Below, one piece after another: positions 8,142 through 17,847 of a DNA stretch of 64,000 bases. The notes under the pieces were generated by a model that searched no databases, was not told the origin of the DNA, and was given only the letters and a program-made list of their open reading frames with translations. Position numbers and translations under genes: made by a program. Source of the DNA: Pseudoalteromonas umbrosa (GTDB taxonomy: Bacteria > Pseudomonadota > Gammaproteobacteria > Enterobacterales > Alteromonadaceae); NCBI RefSeq assembly GCF_030125375.1, contig NZ_JASJUU010000004.1, positions 62,001 to 126,000 on the forward strand, in the 5' to 3' direction. The number at the start of each line of letters is the position of its first letter. Within the stretch, counting starts at the first letter, position 1.

Positions 8142-9470
8142 CTATAGTGCGTATAACGTCGCCATCTCTTGATAGCTCAGTCCAAATTGTTTTTTAAACC
8201 AACTGTTTACGAATTCATTATTGGGGGTGATTTTACCGCAGCGTAAGATATATTCTCCTTGTTGTGCACCGATTAAACCATTGCAATGGGTGTCAATCCA
8301 AACGCGATCTAACTGAGCTTTAAAATCTTGTTGCAATGTACTTAATTGTTTATCAAGTTTACTTTCTACATCTAAAAAGGATGCTTTTATGGGCTTGATT
8401 TTCAACTGAGGGAAGTTCGTTTGATGACTCTGTGTATAATGTGTCTGACTATCATCGACACGAAACTCAATGTGTTGTTGTGCAATGACGCCTTCATACT
8501 GTGCATTGACGCTAAATTGTTCAGTGAACTCGGTGACGGGATATCGAAATGCTTTTTTCACTTCAACATCTAGCGTATCAGACGGGTTGGTTTTACTTTG
8601 CTTTTCTTCAACGAGTGTGAAGTGAGTGTGTCGATTAACAAGCTTTGCTTTTCTAGTATGCTCTAAGCTTGCGTTAAATTTGAGTTTAAATTCGTTTTTA
8701 CCGACAGGGTTATACCACAGACTTTCTCGAAATATTTGTTTTAATTCTGATGAAGCGGTTTTGAGTGAATTAGACTGCCTGCTGGTGGGATGCAAGTTCA
8801 CCTTGAAGCGAGGTGTAAGCTTTATACTTGAGTAACGAGTTGGATCTTGAGTGATTGTGGTGAACTCTTGTGGTAGATCCCATGCCATACAATATTTTTC
8901 TGTGAACTGGCGCAAATAAAAGCGTTCATTGTTCGTTTTAGTCGACATGCGTGCACATTGAGCATGCGCTTTATTTTGCAATGCTGCATGATATGGTTTG
9001 AACTGGCTGTGTAATTGAGCATTACTGATTAAAAAAGCATACTTATGTTCAAAGTAGCGAAATTGATCAGGAAATCGAGACTTACTAAGTTGTTGAGCGC
9101 GCTGCTTTAACCACAATGTGGCATAATCGATTTCTTCATTTTGCGTGTTAGCGATAGGCCCAAATGGTTCAATTTGCCAAGCAATTTGATTGCGTAATAA
9201 AGATTCTAATTTAATGACTGCACCAGTTGGGTTGCCACCTAACCTTAGCATGCGAACATCGATTAAGCCTTTATCTAAAATCTTATTACGTGCTTGGAGC
9301 AGACCTTTTTGCGCTTCAATATCGTGAGGGTCTTCTTGTAGTGCTTGTTCATAGTATTCTGCTGATTGCGTATACATACCTGCTTGAAACAGGTTATGCC
9401 CTTTCTCCACTAAGCTTTTGCAACCACTTAGGGCGAGTATCAGCATAGGTAACATCAATACATTTCTCAC
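8142..9470 (-). CDS. TPR-containing lipoprotein of unknown function
   Basis: The 442-residue protein has a lipoprotein signal with lipobox LALSGC (Cys16). Just after it is a tetratricopeptide-like stretch (about residues 22-60, AGMYTQSAEYYEQALQEDP), which usually mediates protein-protein contact. The remaining 380 residues are hydrophilic and match no family I recognise; four cysteines lie in the mature part. It is probably anchored in the outer membrane facing the periplasm. It is transcribed alone. Confidence 0.7.
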   Translation of the reverse strand: MRNVLMLPMLILALSGCKSLVEKGHNLFQAGMYTQSAEYYEQALQEDPHDIEAQKGLLQARNKILDKGLIDVRMLRLGGNPTGAVIKLESLLRNQIAWQIEPFGPIANTQNEEIDYATLWLKQRAQQLSKSRFPDQFRYFEHKYAFLISNAQLHSQFKPYHAALQNKAHAQCARMSTKTNNERFYLRQFTEKYCMAWDLPQEFTTITQDPTRYSSIKLTPRFKVNLHPTSRQSNSLKTASSELKQIFRESLWYNPVGKNEFKLKFNASLEHTRKAKLVNRHTHFTLVEEKQSKTNPSDTLDVEVKKAFRYPVTEFTEQFSVNAQYEGVIAQQHIEFRVDDSQTHYTQSHQTNFPQLKIKPIKASFLDVESKLDKQLSTLQQDFKAQLDRVWIDTHCNGLIGAQQGEYILRCGKITPNNEFVNSWFKKQFGLSYQEMATLYAL

Positions 9471-9699
9471 TTCTGCCTTCCTTTTTCTCTGAATGAAACG
9501 GCTCAGACCTTTGCTGTCATACCTAGCAATCAGTCTTTATATTTATATATACGATTACAAGTATAGGTGGAATGTTAACCTATTATTATATAGTAAATGT
9601 TAATTTGTACCTATGTCTATGACTACTGAGGAAAGTTAGTGTAAATCTTGGCTGAGCGCGAACTCAATGGAGTGATAAAAGGCTCAGTAGAGCCTCATG

Positions 9700-10434
9700 C
9701 TAAAGCGAATTTAGTAATTTAGATACTGCTTTGATCACTTGTTCACTGTGGGAGTTAATGAAGAAGTGGTCGCCATTGAATGCATGTTGAGTAATCGGTA
9801 AAGCTGATAGCGCCTGCCAAGCGTTAATCATAGGTGGTGTTACATCAATATCCTCATGGCCGAAAAAGACATCGATAGGAACCGGTAGAGGATGCTTTTC
9901 GGTCTGATAACAATCGGCAATTTCAAAATCAGCACGTAGTAGGGGTAAAAATAGCTCCATGAGTTCCGCATTGTCTAACACTTCTTTAGGAGTACCGTTG
10001 AGTTCTCGTAGTTTAGTGATGAATTCGGATTCCGGTAGATGATAGATAGGCGTCTTATGATTTTCTAAGTGAGGCGCTCGACTACCTGATGCAATTAATT
10101 TCTGCGGCAGTGCTAGATTATTTTTCTGTAACGTTAGAGCGAGCTCATAAGCCACTCTACTTCCCAAGCTATGGCCGAAAAATACATTAGGCTTTTGCGT
10201 GATAAAACTACTGTGTAGCATTAGCTCGTCAATAATTGAACTCATTTTATTGTGGGGAGCTTCCATTAAGCGTGCGCCGCGCCCTGGAAGTTGTATCAAA
10301 ACAAGCTCAACATTGTTTGGCAGTTTATTAAGCCATGGCATAAAGATATTAGGTGCGCCGCCTGCATATGGAAAACAAAATAATCGCAGGGTTGCATGTG
10401 GGTTAGGTTTCGGAATTAAAAAGAGTTTTGTCAT
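9700..10434 (-). CDS. Type II thioesterase (GrsT/RifR-like alpha/beta hydrolase)
   Basis: This 244-residue alpha/beta hydrolase has the hallmarks of editing thioesterases of non-ribosomal peptide and polyketide assembly lines: LFCFPYAGGAPNIF near the N-terminus, a PGRG motif at 50-53, nucleophile S89 in FGHSLGS, an acid in the HEDID stretch (D195/D197) and catalytic H223 in GDHFF. Such enzymes remove wrongly loaded acyl groups from carrier proteins. No NRPS, PKS, carrier protein or 4'-phosphopantetheinyl transferase gene lies in this window, so this is an orphan copy that must act on a distant cluster or on another carrier. It is monocistronic. Confidence 0.88.
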   Translation of the reverse strand: MTKLFLIPKPNPHATLRLFCFPYAGGAPNIFMPWLNKLPNNVELVLIQLPGRGARLMEAPHNKMSSIIDELMLHSSFITQKPNVFFGHSLGSRVAYELALTLQKNNLALPQKLIASGSRAPHLENHKTPIYHLPESEFITKLRELNGTPKEVLDNAELMELFLPLLRADFEIADCYQTEKHPLPVPIDVFFGHEDIDVTPPMINAWQALSALPITQHAFNGDHFFINSHSEQVIKAVSKLLNSL

Positions 10435-10625
10435 TAGTCATATTTTTATTATTTGTTGATGGCGCTTATCCTAGCAATTTGAGCACATTTGTATAGTGGG
10501 GTTTTTGTCATGTATTAATAATTTAAATATGACGCTAGGCTACTAGCGGATATGTAACTTCACAATGCAACCGAATTTTGCTTAAAACAGAGCATCTAGA
10601 GTTTTTTGTGTAAATGTGACACAGA

Positions 10626-10650
10626 TTATCGGCAATTTATACGCCGATAA
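10626..10650. repeat. Hairpin in the leader upstream of prfC
   Basis: A perfect 8-bp inverted repeat (TTATCGGC at 10626-10633, GCCGATAA at 10643-10650) with a 9-nt loop lies about 105 bp before the prfC start. The rest of the 320-bp gap 10435-10754 shows nothing recognisable. No U-tract follows, so it could be an operator or an RNA stem. Confidence 0.4.
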
Positions 10651-10754
10651 GTTGTTAAAATAGTCAGGATCAGAGACAATATGCGGATATGTGTTCACAG
10701 TCGAGTGTCAGCAGCTAATAGATACACTCAGATAAGCCAAAAGTAGAGTTTTCA

Positions 10755-12344
10755 ATGTCAAACAACAGTATCCAGCAAGAAGTATCGCTTCGCCGTACTT
10801 TTGCCATTATTTCTCACCCGGATGCGGGTAAAACCACCATTACAGAGAAAGTACTTTTATTCGGAAAGGCGTTACAAAAAGCCGGTACGGTAAAAGGTCG
10901 TGGTTCAAACCAGCACGCAAAATCTGACTGGATGGAAATGGAAAAAGAGCGTGGTATCTCGGTAACAACCTCAGTGATGCAGTTCCCGTATAATGATGCA
11001 TTGGTAAACCTACTAGATACCCCAGGACACGAAGACTTCTCTGAAGATACTTATCGTACACTGACTGCAGTTGACTCATGTCTAATGGTGATCGATGCGG
11101 CAAAAGGTGTTGAGGATAGAACACGTAAATTAATGGAAGTTACTCGCTTACGTGACACGCCAATCGTGACTTTCATGAACAAACTTGACCGTGATATCCG
11201 TGACCCAATGGAAGTGATGGACGAAGTCGAAACAGAACTGAATATCATGTGTGCACCTATCACTTGGCCAATCGGCTGTGGTAAAGAATTTAAAGGCGTT
11301 TACCACATTCATCGTGATGAAACGATTTTATATGCAACGGGGCAAGGTCATACCATCCAAGAAAAACGCATCATTAAGGGTTTAGACAATCCAGATCTAG
11401 ATGCCGAAATTGGAGATGAGTTAGCTGAACAGCTACGTGAAGAGCTAGAGTTGGTGATCGGTGCATCAAATGAGTTTGATCATGAGTTATTTTTATCGGG
11501 TGAGCTAACACCCGTTTACTTTGGTACAGCATTAGGTAATTTTGGTGTTGACCATATGCTTGATGGTTTAACAGAGTGGGCGCCGACGCCAATGCCGCGT
11601 CAAACTGAAGAGCGTGAAGTAAAAGCTGAAGAAGAAAAGTTCTCAGGCTTTGTATTCAAAATTCAAGCGAATATGGACCCTAAACACCGTGACCGTATTG
11701 CCTTTATGCGTATTGTATCGGGTAAATATACTCAAGGTATGAAGATGGACCATGTACGTATTGGTAAAAAAGTCAGTATCTCTGACGCGGTAACCTTTAT
11801 GGCGGGTGATCGTGAGCGTGCTCAAGAGGCATACGCTGGAGACATCATTGGCTTGCATAATCACGGCACAATTCAAATAGGTGATACCTTCACGCAAGGT
11901 GAGAAGCTGAAATTCAGTGGTATACCAAATTTCGCGCCAGAATTATTCCGTAGTATTCGTTTAAAAGATCCGCTGAAGCAAAAGCAGTTGCTAAAAGGCT
12001 TAGTACAGCTGTCAGAAGAAGGTGCTGTACAGGTATTTAGACCACTACAAAATAACAGCTTAATCGTAGGTGCCGTCGGTGTGCTTCAGTTTGATGTGGT
12101 TGTAGCGCGTCTAAAAGCTGAATATAACGTAGATGCAATTTACGAAAGTGTAGCGGTACAAACAGCCCGTTGGGTGACGTGTGACGACGATAAGAAGATG
12201 GCTGAATTCAAACGTAAGTGCGAAGCAAACTTGGCCCTTGATGGTGGTGATAACTTGACTTACATTGCACCTAGCCGTGTAAATTTAAACTTATCAATGG
12301 AACGCTATCCTGATGTTAAGTTCCACCATACACGTGAACACTAA
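10755..12344 (+). CDS. prfC: Peptide chain release factor 3
   Basis: This 529-residue translational GTPase recycles RF1/RF2 from the ribosome after termination. All G motifs are intact: G1 SHPDAGKTT near residue 20, G3 DTPGHEDF near 88, and G4 NKLDRD near 142. The length equals that of E. coli RF3. It is followed 63 bp later by argS on the same strand; no terminator is obvious between them, so cotranscription is possible. Confidence 0.97.
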   Translation: MSNNSIQQEVSLRRTFAIISHPDAGKTTITEKVLLFGKALQKAGTVKGRGSNQHAKSDWMEMEKERGISVTTSVMQFPYNDALVNLLDTPGHEDFSEDTYRTLTAVDSCLMVIDAAKGVEDRTRKLMEVTRLRDTPIVTFMNKLDRDIRDPMEVMDEVETELNIMCAPITWPIGCGKEFKGVYHIHRDETILYATGQGHTIQEKRIIKGLDNPDLDAEIGDELAEQLREELELVIGASNEFDHELFLSGELTPVYFGTALGNFGVDHMLDGLTEWAPTPMPRQTEEREVKAEEEKFSGFVFKIQANMDPKHRDRIAFMRIVSGKYTQGMKMDHVRIGKKVSISDAVTFMAGDRERAQEAYAGDIIGLHNHGTIQIGDTFTQGEKLKFSGIPNFAPELFRSIRLKDPLKQKQLLKGLVQLSEEGAVQVFRPLQNNSLIVGAVGVLQFDVVVARLKAEYNVDAIYESVAVQTARWVTCDDDKKMAEFKRKCEANLALDGGDNLTYIAPSRVNLNLSMERYPDVKFHHTREH

Positions 12345-12407
12345 TAAGCGCTTAAATTGAATTTAACCTTGCTGGTTTGATGGCTGGCAAGGGTCACAGG
12401 ATAACAA

Positions 12408-14150
12408 ATGAATATCAAAACTCTATTAATTGAAAAAGCTAATGCAGCGATGCAAGCTGCGGGCATTCCAGAAGGTACAAACCCAGCGGTTACACAATCT
12501 ACTCGTCCGCAATTTGGTGATTACCAAATCAATGGCGCAATGGGTGCCGCAAAAGCATTAAAAACGAATCCGCGTGAAGTTGCACAGAAGATCATTGATA
12601 ACTTAGATATCGACGATGTTGCTGCAAAAACTGAAATTGCAGGACCAGGTTTTATCAATATTCATCTAAAACCTGAGTTCTTAGCATCTAGCTTAGAATC
12701 AGCTAACCAAGATGCAAAACTTGGTGTAGCAGAACACGCGACGCCACATAAAGTCGTCGTGGATTATTCATCGCCAAACCTTGCAAAAGAAATGCACGTT
12801 GGTCATCTGCGTTCGACCATCATTGGTGATGCCGTTGTGCGTGCCCTTGAATTCCGTGGTGATAACGTTATCCGTCAAAATCACATGGGTGACTGGGGTA
12901 CTCAGTTTGGTATGCTTATCGCACACCTTGAAGATTTACTTGAGCAAGGTATTGATCTTGAGGCGGTGGCACTGGCTGATTTAGAGAGCTTTTATCGTGA
13001 TGCGAAAAAACGCTTTGATGATGAAGAAGGTTTTGCGGATAAAGCCCGTGACTATGTTGTAAAATTACAAGGTGGCGATGCGCACTGTGAAAAATTGTGG
13101 CAGTTATTCATCGATACATCAGTAAAACACTCTGAAGAAGTTTACCAAAAGCTGAACGTAACCCTTGGTCGTGAAGACATCAAAGCAGAGAGTGCATATA
13201 ACGCGCGTCTTAATGGTGTAATCGAACTGCTCAAAGAAAAAGGCATTGCGGTAGAAGACCAAGGTGCACAAGTAGTATTCCTTGATGAATTAGCGAATAA
13301 AGATGGTGAGCCATCAGTATTCATCGTACAAAAATCAGGTGGTGGTTTCTTATACTCTACAACAGATTTAGCGGCGTGTGATTACCGTTCGAATGAGCTT
13401 GATGTTGACCGTATCTTGATTTTTGTAGATGCTCGTCAGGGTCTTCACTTCAACCAAGTTGAGATCACAGCGCGTAAAGCAGGTTTATTAAAAGAAAAAA
13501 CCAGCTATGAGCCAAGCCTGTTTGGTACCATGATGGGTGATGATGGTAAACCATTTAAAACTCGTACAGGTGGTACGATTAAGCTTTCAGATTTGTTGGA
13601 TGAAGCGGTTGGCCGAGCATCGGATAAACTTGCTGAGCGTGCTTCTGAGCTGTCAGAAGAAGCACGTGCGGAGATCGCCCGAAAAGTAGGTATTGGCGCG
13701 GTTAAATATGCCGATTTATCAAAGCATCGTACCAGTGATTATATCTTCAATTGGGATACGATGTTGAGTTTTGAAGGCGCAACAGCACCATATCTTCAAT
13801 ATGCATATACACGTGTTAAGAGCATCTTCCGTAAAGCAAATGTGGATAGCGCAACCTTGGCTGGTAATATCGCTATCATAGAGCCGCAAGAAAAAGCACT
13901 TGCGCTTAAGTTGTTGCAGCTGGAAGAAGTGCTTGATTTAATGATCAATGAAGCGACGCCACACGTATTATGTGGTTACTTATACGAGCTTGCGAGTTTA
14001 TATATGTCTTTCTACGAGGCGTGCCCTATTTTGAAAGACGATGTCACAGAACAAGCAAGAGAAAGTCGCTTGATGTTATGTAATTTAGTGGCAAAAACAC
14101 TGCACACAGGTCTAGATTTGCTAGGCATTGAAGTGATGGAGCAAATGTAA
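12408..14150 (+). CDS. argS: Arginyl-tRNA synthetase
   Basis: This 580-residue class I aminoacyl-tRNA synthetase joins arginine to tRNA-Arg. An N-terminal add-1 domain precedes the catalytic domain, which has the HIGH-type signature as HVGH within SSPNLAKEMHVGHLRST (about residues 122-138). The KMSKS position reads FKTRTGGTIKLSDLL, the relaxed form usual for ArgRS. The C-terminal anticodon-binding DALR region ends LGIEVMEQM, as in orthologues. It ends at a strong terminator. Confidence 0.97.
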   Translation: MNIKTLLIEKANAAMQAAGIPEGTNPAVTQSTRPQFGDYQINGAMGAAKALKTNPREVAQKIIDNLDIDDVAAKTEIAGPGFINIHLKPEFLASSLESANQDAKLGVAEHATPHKVVVDYSSPNLAKEMHVGHLRSTIIGDAVVRALEFRGDNVIRQNHMGDWGTQFGMLIAHLEDLLEQGIDLEAVALADLESFYRDAKKRFDDEEGFADKARDYVVKLQGGDAHCEKLWQLFIDTSVKHSEEVYQKLNVTLGREDIKAESAYNARLNGVIELLKEKGIAVEDQGAQVVFLDELANKDGEPSVFIVQKSGGGFLYSTTDLAACDYRSNELDVDRILIFVDARQGLHFNQVEITARKAGLLKEKTSYEPSLFGTMMGDDGKPFKTRTGGTIKLSDLLDEAVGRASDKLAERASELSEEARAEIARKVGIGAVKYADLSKHRTSDYIFNWDTMLSFEGATAPYLQYAYTRVKSIFRKANVDSATLAGNIAIIEPQEKALALKLLQLEEVLDLMINEATPHVLCGYLYELASLYMSFYEACPILKDDVTEQARESRLMLCNLVAKTLHTGLDLLGIEVMEQM

Positions 14151-14172
14151 GCTTTATCTATGTGTGATGTTG

Positions 14173-14200
14173 AAAAAGCCGCCACTTTAGGCGGCTTTTT
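14173..14200 (+). terminator. Intrinsic terminator of argS
   Basis: The 11-bp stem 14173-14183/14190-14200 (AAAAAGCCGCC and its complement) with a 6-nt loop ends in five T, 22 bp after the argS stop. Confidence 0.93.
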
Positions 14201-14264
14201 GTTTATGTAATACTTCCTTTGAGTGCAAAGAGAAGTCGTTGAAATATGCTAAGGAATCGCCAAG

Positions 14265-14906
14265 ATGAAATTAGATGATATCCGCAGAGAATATGTGCAA
14301 GGTGGGCTGCGTCGAGAAACTTTGCAAGATGACCCTATTGAGCAATTTGAGATTTGGTTGAAGCAAGCGGTTGAAGCCAAGTTCAGTGCAGATCCAACAG
14401 CCATGGTGGTTGCGACTGTTGATAAAGATGGTCAGCCTTCACAGCGCATCGTATTACTCAAAAATCTAGATAAAAATGGCTTCGTATTTTTTACTAATAC
14501 GGGCTCAAAAAAAGCACAAGATTTGTCTGAGAATAATAAAATCTCTCTACATTTCCCTTGGCATGCAATTGAGCGACAAGTGATTGTTTATGGTGAAGCT
14601 AAGCCTTTGAGCACTGCAGCTGTGGCAAAGTACTTTTTATCTCGCCCAAAAGAGAGCCAGCTAGCTGCTTGGGCTTCTCAGCAGTCGCGTCCAGTGTCAT
14701 CAAGGCAGGCATTGATGCAAACATTTGAAGGGATGAAAAGTAAGTTTTCTAAAGGCGATATTCCCTTACCTGATTTTTGGGGCGGATACTGTGTTGTGCC
14801 ACATAAAATAGAGTTTTGGCAAGGTGGAGAGCACCGCCTTCATGATCGCTTTATGTATGTGAAGCAAGCAGATGGTAGCTGGTCTATTGAGCGTTTAAAT
14901 CCGTAA
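14265..14906 (+). CDS. pdxH: Pyridoxamine/pyridoxine 5'-phosphate oxidase
   Basis: This 213-residue FMN enzyme oxidises pyridoxamine 5'-phosphate or pyridoxine 5'-phosphate to pyridoxal 5'-phosphate. Family signatures include PSQRIVLLKN (FMN phosphate binding), FFTNTGSKKAQDL, the ASQQSRPVSSR stretch and the C-terminal EFWQGGEHRLHDR with the substrate-binding arginines. Length fits the family (E. coli 218). Its stop codon is immediately followed by the ATG of the TatD-type nuclease, so the two form a tight operon. The PLP made here serves GcvP, encoded at the right end. Confidence 0.96.
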   Translation: MKLDDIRREYVQGGLRRETLQDDPIEQFEIWLKQAVEAKFSADPTAMVVATVDKDGQPSQRIVLLKNLDKNGFVFFTNTGSKKAQDLSENNKISLHFPWHAIERQVIVYGEAKPLSTAAVAKYFLSRPKESQLAAWASQQSRPVSSRQALMQTFEGMKSKFSKGDIPLPDFWGGYCVVPHKIEFWQGGEHRLHDRFMYVKQADGSWSIERLNP

Positions 14907-15671
14907 ATGCGCTTTATAGACAGTCATTGTCACTTGGACTTTGACGAACTTGCCGATAACTTAACGGAATATATGTCAGATGCCTCAGCGTCTGGCATTG
15001 AGCGGTTTGTGGTGCCAGGTATAACACTTGCGCAAAGTGAAAGTTTACTGACGTTTCAACAGCAACACCCAAGTTGTCATATTGCATTTGGCTTACACCC
15101 ATACTTTTTGACTGAACGAAGTGTAGAAGACATGCCACAGTTGGTTGCATTGGCAGTGCAACATAAAGAAAAACTGGTGGCTATTGGGGAGTGTGGTATC
15201 GATAGTCATTGCGATGACTTGGCAATGCAACAAACACTATTCAAAGAACATATTAAGTTGGCTAATCAATTAGGCTTACCGATTATTGTCCATCATCGCC
15301 AAAGCCATCACTTAATTGCACAAGCGTTTAAGCAAGTGGCCCCTCAATTTGGTGGTGTGATCCATGCATTCTCTGGCTCGCAGCAGCAAGCTGAATATTA
15401 TATTAAGTTAGGATTTAAACTGGGTATTGGTGGCACGATCACTTATGCACGTGCGAGAAAGACCCGTGATGTCGTTAGCTGTTTGCCATTATCTAATTTT
15501 GTATTAGAAACCGATGCGCCATCAATGCCGGTTTGTGGGTTTCAAGGACAGATAAATGTGCCAGTGCGTTTGGTGGATATTTTTGAACAGGTATGTCAGT
15601 TGCGAGTTGAACCACCAGAAGTCATTGCGCAAGCTCTATATAAATCGTCCAGAGAGCTTTTTTCGCTTTGA
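14907..15671 (+). CDS. yjjV: TatD-family metal-dependent hydrolase (YjjV-like)
   Basis: The 254-residue product has a TatD/amidohydrolase TIM barrel. Metal ligands are visible in order: DSHCHLD at residues 5-11, GECGID (about 92), the histidines of IVHHRQ (about 130) and IHAFSG (about 152), and ETDAPSMP (about 203). TatD-family proteins are 3'-5' DNases/RNases or related phosphoesterases. The sequence looks closer to E. coli YjjV than to TatD itself, but the exact substrate is not known. There is no intergenic gap to pdxH, and it is convergent with ytjB. Confidence 0.88.
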   Translation: MRFIDSHCHLDFDELADNLTEYMSDASASGIERFVVPGITLAQSESLLTFQQQHPSCHIAFGLHPYFLTERSVEDMPQLVALAVQHKEKLVAIGECGIDSHCDDLAMQQTLFKEHIKLANQLGLPIIVHHRQSHHLIAQAFKQVAPQFGGVIHAFSGSQQQAEYYIKLGFKLGIGGTITYARARKTRDVVSCLPLSNFVLETDAPSMPVCGFQGQINVPVRLVDIFEQVCQLRVEPPEVIAQALYKSSRELFSL

Positions 15672-15727
15672 CGTCTGTAAGTTTACTCTAGCCTTTACTG
15701 CATTGAGTAAGTTTTGCTAGCGCCCCA

Positions 15728-16366
15728 TCATTCGTTGATATCTTTTTCGGTCTTATTCTCTTGTGCACTTATGTTAATGTGCTTTTTGACATCACGTCGC
15801 GTCAATGCTCTGCCTATTTGCCAAGTAAACACTCCGACAATAATGAGCATGAGTAGCACGATACGGCCAAGCTGATGAAAGTGCTTATGGCTCTCACTCA
15901 TCGCAGCGTCAGTCAGGTACTCAATACTCACAAAACCAATCGTGCGCTCATTATCTATAATTTGACTGACAATAGCATCTTTACTTGGGTTGATGCCTGC
16001 GAGTCCATCTGGCAATCCAGCAATAACAGGTGCTTCGGTGAGACCATCATTACCAATGACAAATTGCCCCTTGTGGTTGTATACCGCCACAGATAGTACA
16101 TATTCATCGCTAGCAAGATGATTACTTAGTGCTCTGAGTCTGGGGGTATCCATCTTGGTAAGCGGTTCAATCACATTTAATGCAAACTGATTTATTAAGC
16201 TTTGGCCTGTGTGATTGGCATTGGTGTGTAGTAACTGATGAGATCGAAAACTGGTATTGGTTGCAATCCATAGCAGCGCAATCAAACAGCCTGCCGCGAT
16301 AATAAGTCTCAGTAATCGTTTACTTTTTGATGACTGTAAAAAGGTGTTTGCTTGCGTATTTTTCAT
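15728..16366 (-). CDS. ytjB: YtjB/Smp-family inner-membrane protein
   Basis: The 212-residue protein has one transmembrane helix near the N-terminus (about 19-36), a periplasmic domain of about 130 residues, a second helix (about 166-184) and a charged cytoplasmic tail. This layout and sequence fit the SMP_2 family, whose E. coli member lies divergent from serB exactly as here. The family is linked to the membrane and to haemolysin-modulating phenotypes, but its molecular role is not settled. The 73-bp gap to serB must hold both promoters. Confidence 0.8.
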   Translation of the reverse strand: MKNTQANTFLQSSKSKRLLRLIIAAGCLIALLWIATNTSFRSHQLLHTNANHTGQSLINQFALNVIEPLTKMDTPRLRALSNHLASDEYVLSVAVYNHKGQFVIGNDGLTEAPVIAGLPDGLAGINPSKDAIVSQIIDNERTIGFVSIEYLTDAAMSESHKHFHQLGRIVLLMLIIVGVFTWQIGRALTRRDVKKHINISAQENKTEKDINE

Positions 16367-16439
16367 AGTTACAGCTTGTTGGCTGACATTATTTTCATTA
16401 GATGTTAAAAAGAGCCTATACCGCTATGAGGAGCGCTCA

Positions 16440-17459
16440 ATGCCAATGCAAAATATGATAGATGTCGACCAACTTGACGTCCGCCCTGTTGAAAATCAAC
16501 TTACCTTATCAAAGTGGTATGAATTTGAAAATGCCCAATCTGTGAAAGTGGGAGGATTAACAGAGGAATCAGTACACTGTATCGCGTTTTTTGGTAAGGC
16601 TATTACAGGAACACTTTTAATCGAGTTTTTAACCGCCTTGGAACTGGTCAATATTGTGCCTACACAGGTGTGTGTATACCAAGCACATGAAGACTTACCA
16701 GCGGGGGTCGCCATCATGGCACGTTGTCCCTCTGGTGAGTTGCCTAAATTAGAAGTCCGCCAAGCAGCTGGTAGTCTTGGTTGTCAAGGAGCAGTACTAC
16801 CTTGTTTGCCTCAGCTACATACTCCAGGTTTACTGGTCATGGACATGGATTCAACAGCCATCGAGATTGAATGCATTGATGAAATTGCCCGTTTGGCCGA
16901 CGTATATGAAGAAGTCGCTTCAGTCACCGCAGAGGCCATGGCTGGTAAATTGGCATTCAGTGAAAGTCTGCACAAGCGAGTGGCGAAGTTACAGGGGATT
17001 GAATTGAGCTTAATCTCACCGCTTAAAGAAGACTTACCTTTAATGTTGGGTATTAAGCAGCTGTGCGAGGTGTTAAAAGCACATCAATGGCGATTAGCAA
17101 TTGCATCGGGGGGATTTACTTGGTTTGCAGAGGCGCTGCAATCTAGATTGGATTTAGACCATGTATATGCCAACACGCTAGAAATCGATGGGCAAAGTCT
17201 TACTGGCCGCGTCATCGGAGATATTGTGGATGCTGAGAAAAAGGCTGAGGTGTTAAATGCCTTACGTGCACGCTATGAAGTGGGTATAGGGCAGACACTC
17301 GCGATTGGTGACGGCGCAAACGATCTTGTCATGATGGCCTCGGCTGATTTAGGGGTCGCGATTCATGGCAAGCCCAAAGTAGTAGAGCAGGCCGATGCTG
17401 CAATTTGTGAAGGTTCATTATTGCAATTACTGTATTTTTTGACAGTTCCATTACCTTAA
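16440..17459 (+). CDS. serB: Phosphoserine phosphatase
   Basis: This 339-residue enzyme does the last step of L-serine synthesis. The C-terminal HAD domain has motif I DMDSTAIEIECIDE (about residue 137 on), motif II serine in IASGGFTWF and motif III GDGANDL; the N-terminal part is the ACT-like regulatory region. The start at 16440 is chosen because AGGAG lies 6 nt upstream; longer frames from 16257 would run into the divergent ytjB. Serine feeds glycine and one-carbon metabolism, to which gcvTHP in this window also belongs. Confidence 0.95.
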   Translation: MPMQNMIDVDQLDVRPVENQLTLSKWYEFENAQSVKVGGLTEESVHCIAFFGKAITGTLLIEFLTALELVNIVPTQVCVYQAHEDLPAGVAIMARCPSGELPKLEVRQAAGSLGCQGAVLPCLPQLHTPGLLVMDMDSTAIEIECIDEIARLADVYEEVASVTAEAMAGKLAFSESLHKRVAKLQGIELSLISPLKEDLPLMLGIKQLCEVLKAHQWRLAIASGGFTWFAEALQSRLDLDHVYANTLEIDGQSLTGRVIGDIVDAEKKAEVLNALRARYEVGIGQTLAIGDGANDLVMMASADLGVAIHGKPKVVEQADAAICEGSLLQLLYFLTVPLP

Positions 17460-17482
17460 CTTCTTGGTTCATAATCTGATGG

Positions 17483-17511
17483 GTCAGTTTGTACCTAAAA
17501 TACATACTGAC
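17483..17511 (+). terminator. Possible serB 3' hairpin
   Basis: GTCAGT-T-TGTA (17483-17493) pairs with TACA-T-ACTGAC (17501-17511), with one T-T mismatch and a 7-nt loop, 23 bp after serB. No U-tract follows. A second stem (17577-17587 with 17606-17616) lies farther on. Both may help end serB transcription. Confidence 0.4.
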
Positions 17512-17705
17512 TAAGAACATACAATGATAACAAGTGAAGAAGAGGAAATTAGAGATGAGCACAAGTTAACCCTGTGAGAAGTTGTCCATCTTGACGTTGA
17601 TTTTAGGACAGCTTCTCCCTCACCTTTGTTATCCATTCTGCAAACCACTCCCTATCTTGATACTATTTAAATTTGCCAATTGGCTTCAATCTGTATAGCC
17701 CCTTC

Positions 17706-17716
17706 TGGTCTGACCA
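17706..17716. promoter_or_regulatory. PdhR-type operator box, distal
   Basis: TGGTCTGACCA fits the GGT-N3-ACC palindrome bound by PdhR in E. coli (consensus ATTGGTnnnACCAAT). It lies about 146 bp upstream of the proximal box, in the gap between serB and pdhR. Confidence 0.5.
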
Positions 17717-17847
17717 TTTTTATTTTTCTTTGCAATCATTTTTAATTGTATAAAGTTTAATCTGAATGGATGTCAAAAAAAGGATATTAAAAGCGATGAA
17801 AAGGTGTAATTTTGACAGCCGAGCTTGATTTTGATAACTTATTGTCC

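Noticed and set aside
9471..9699. Search for a carrier protein or NRPS fragment near the thioesterase
   Set aside because: Only AT-rich non-coding DNA is seen; no serine-bearing carrier motif.
17524..17577. 17-codon frame MITSEEEEIRDEHKLTL after serB
   Set aside because: No ribosome binding site, no promoter and no recognisable leader; most likely chance.
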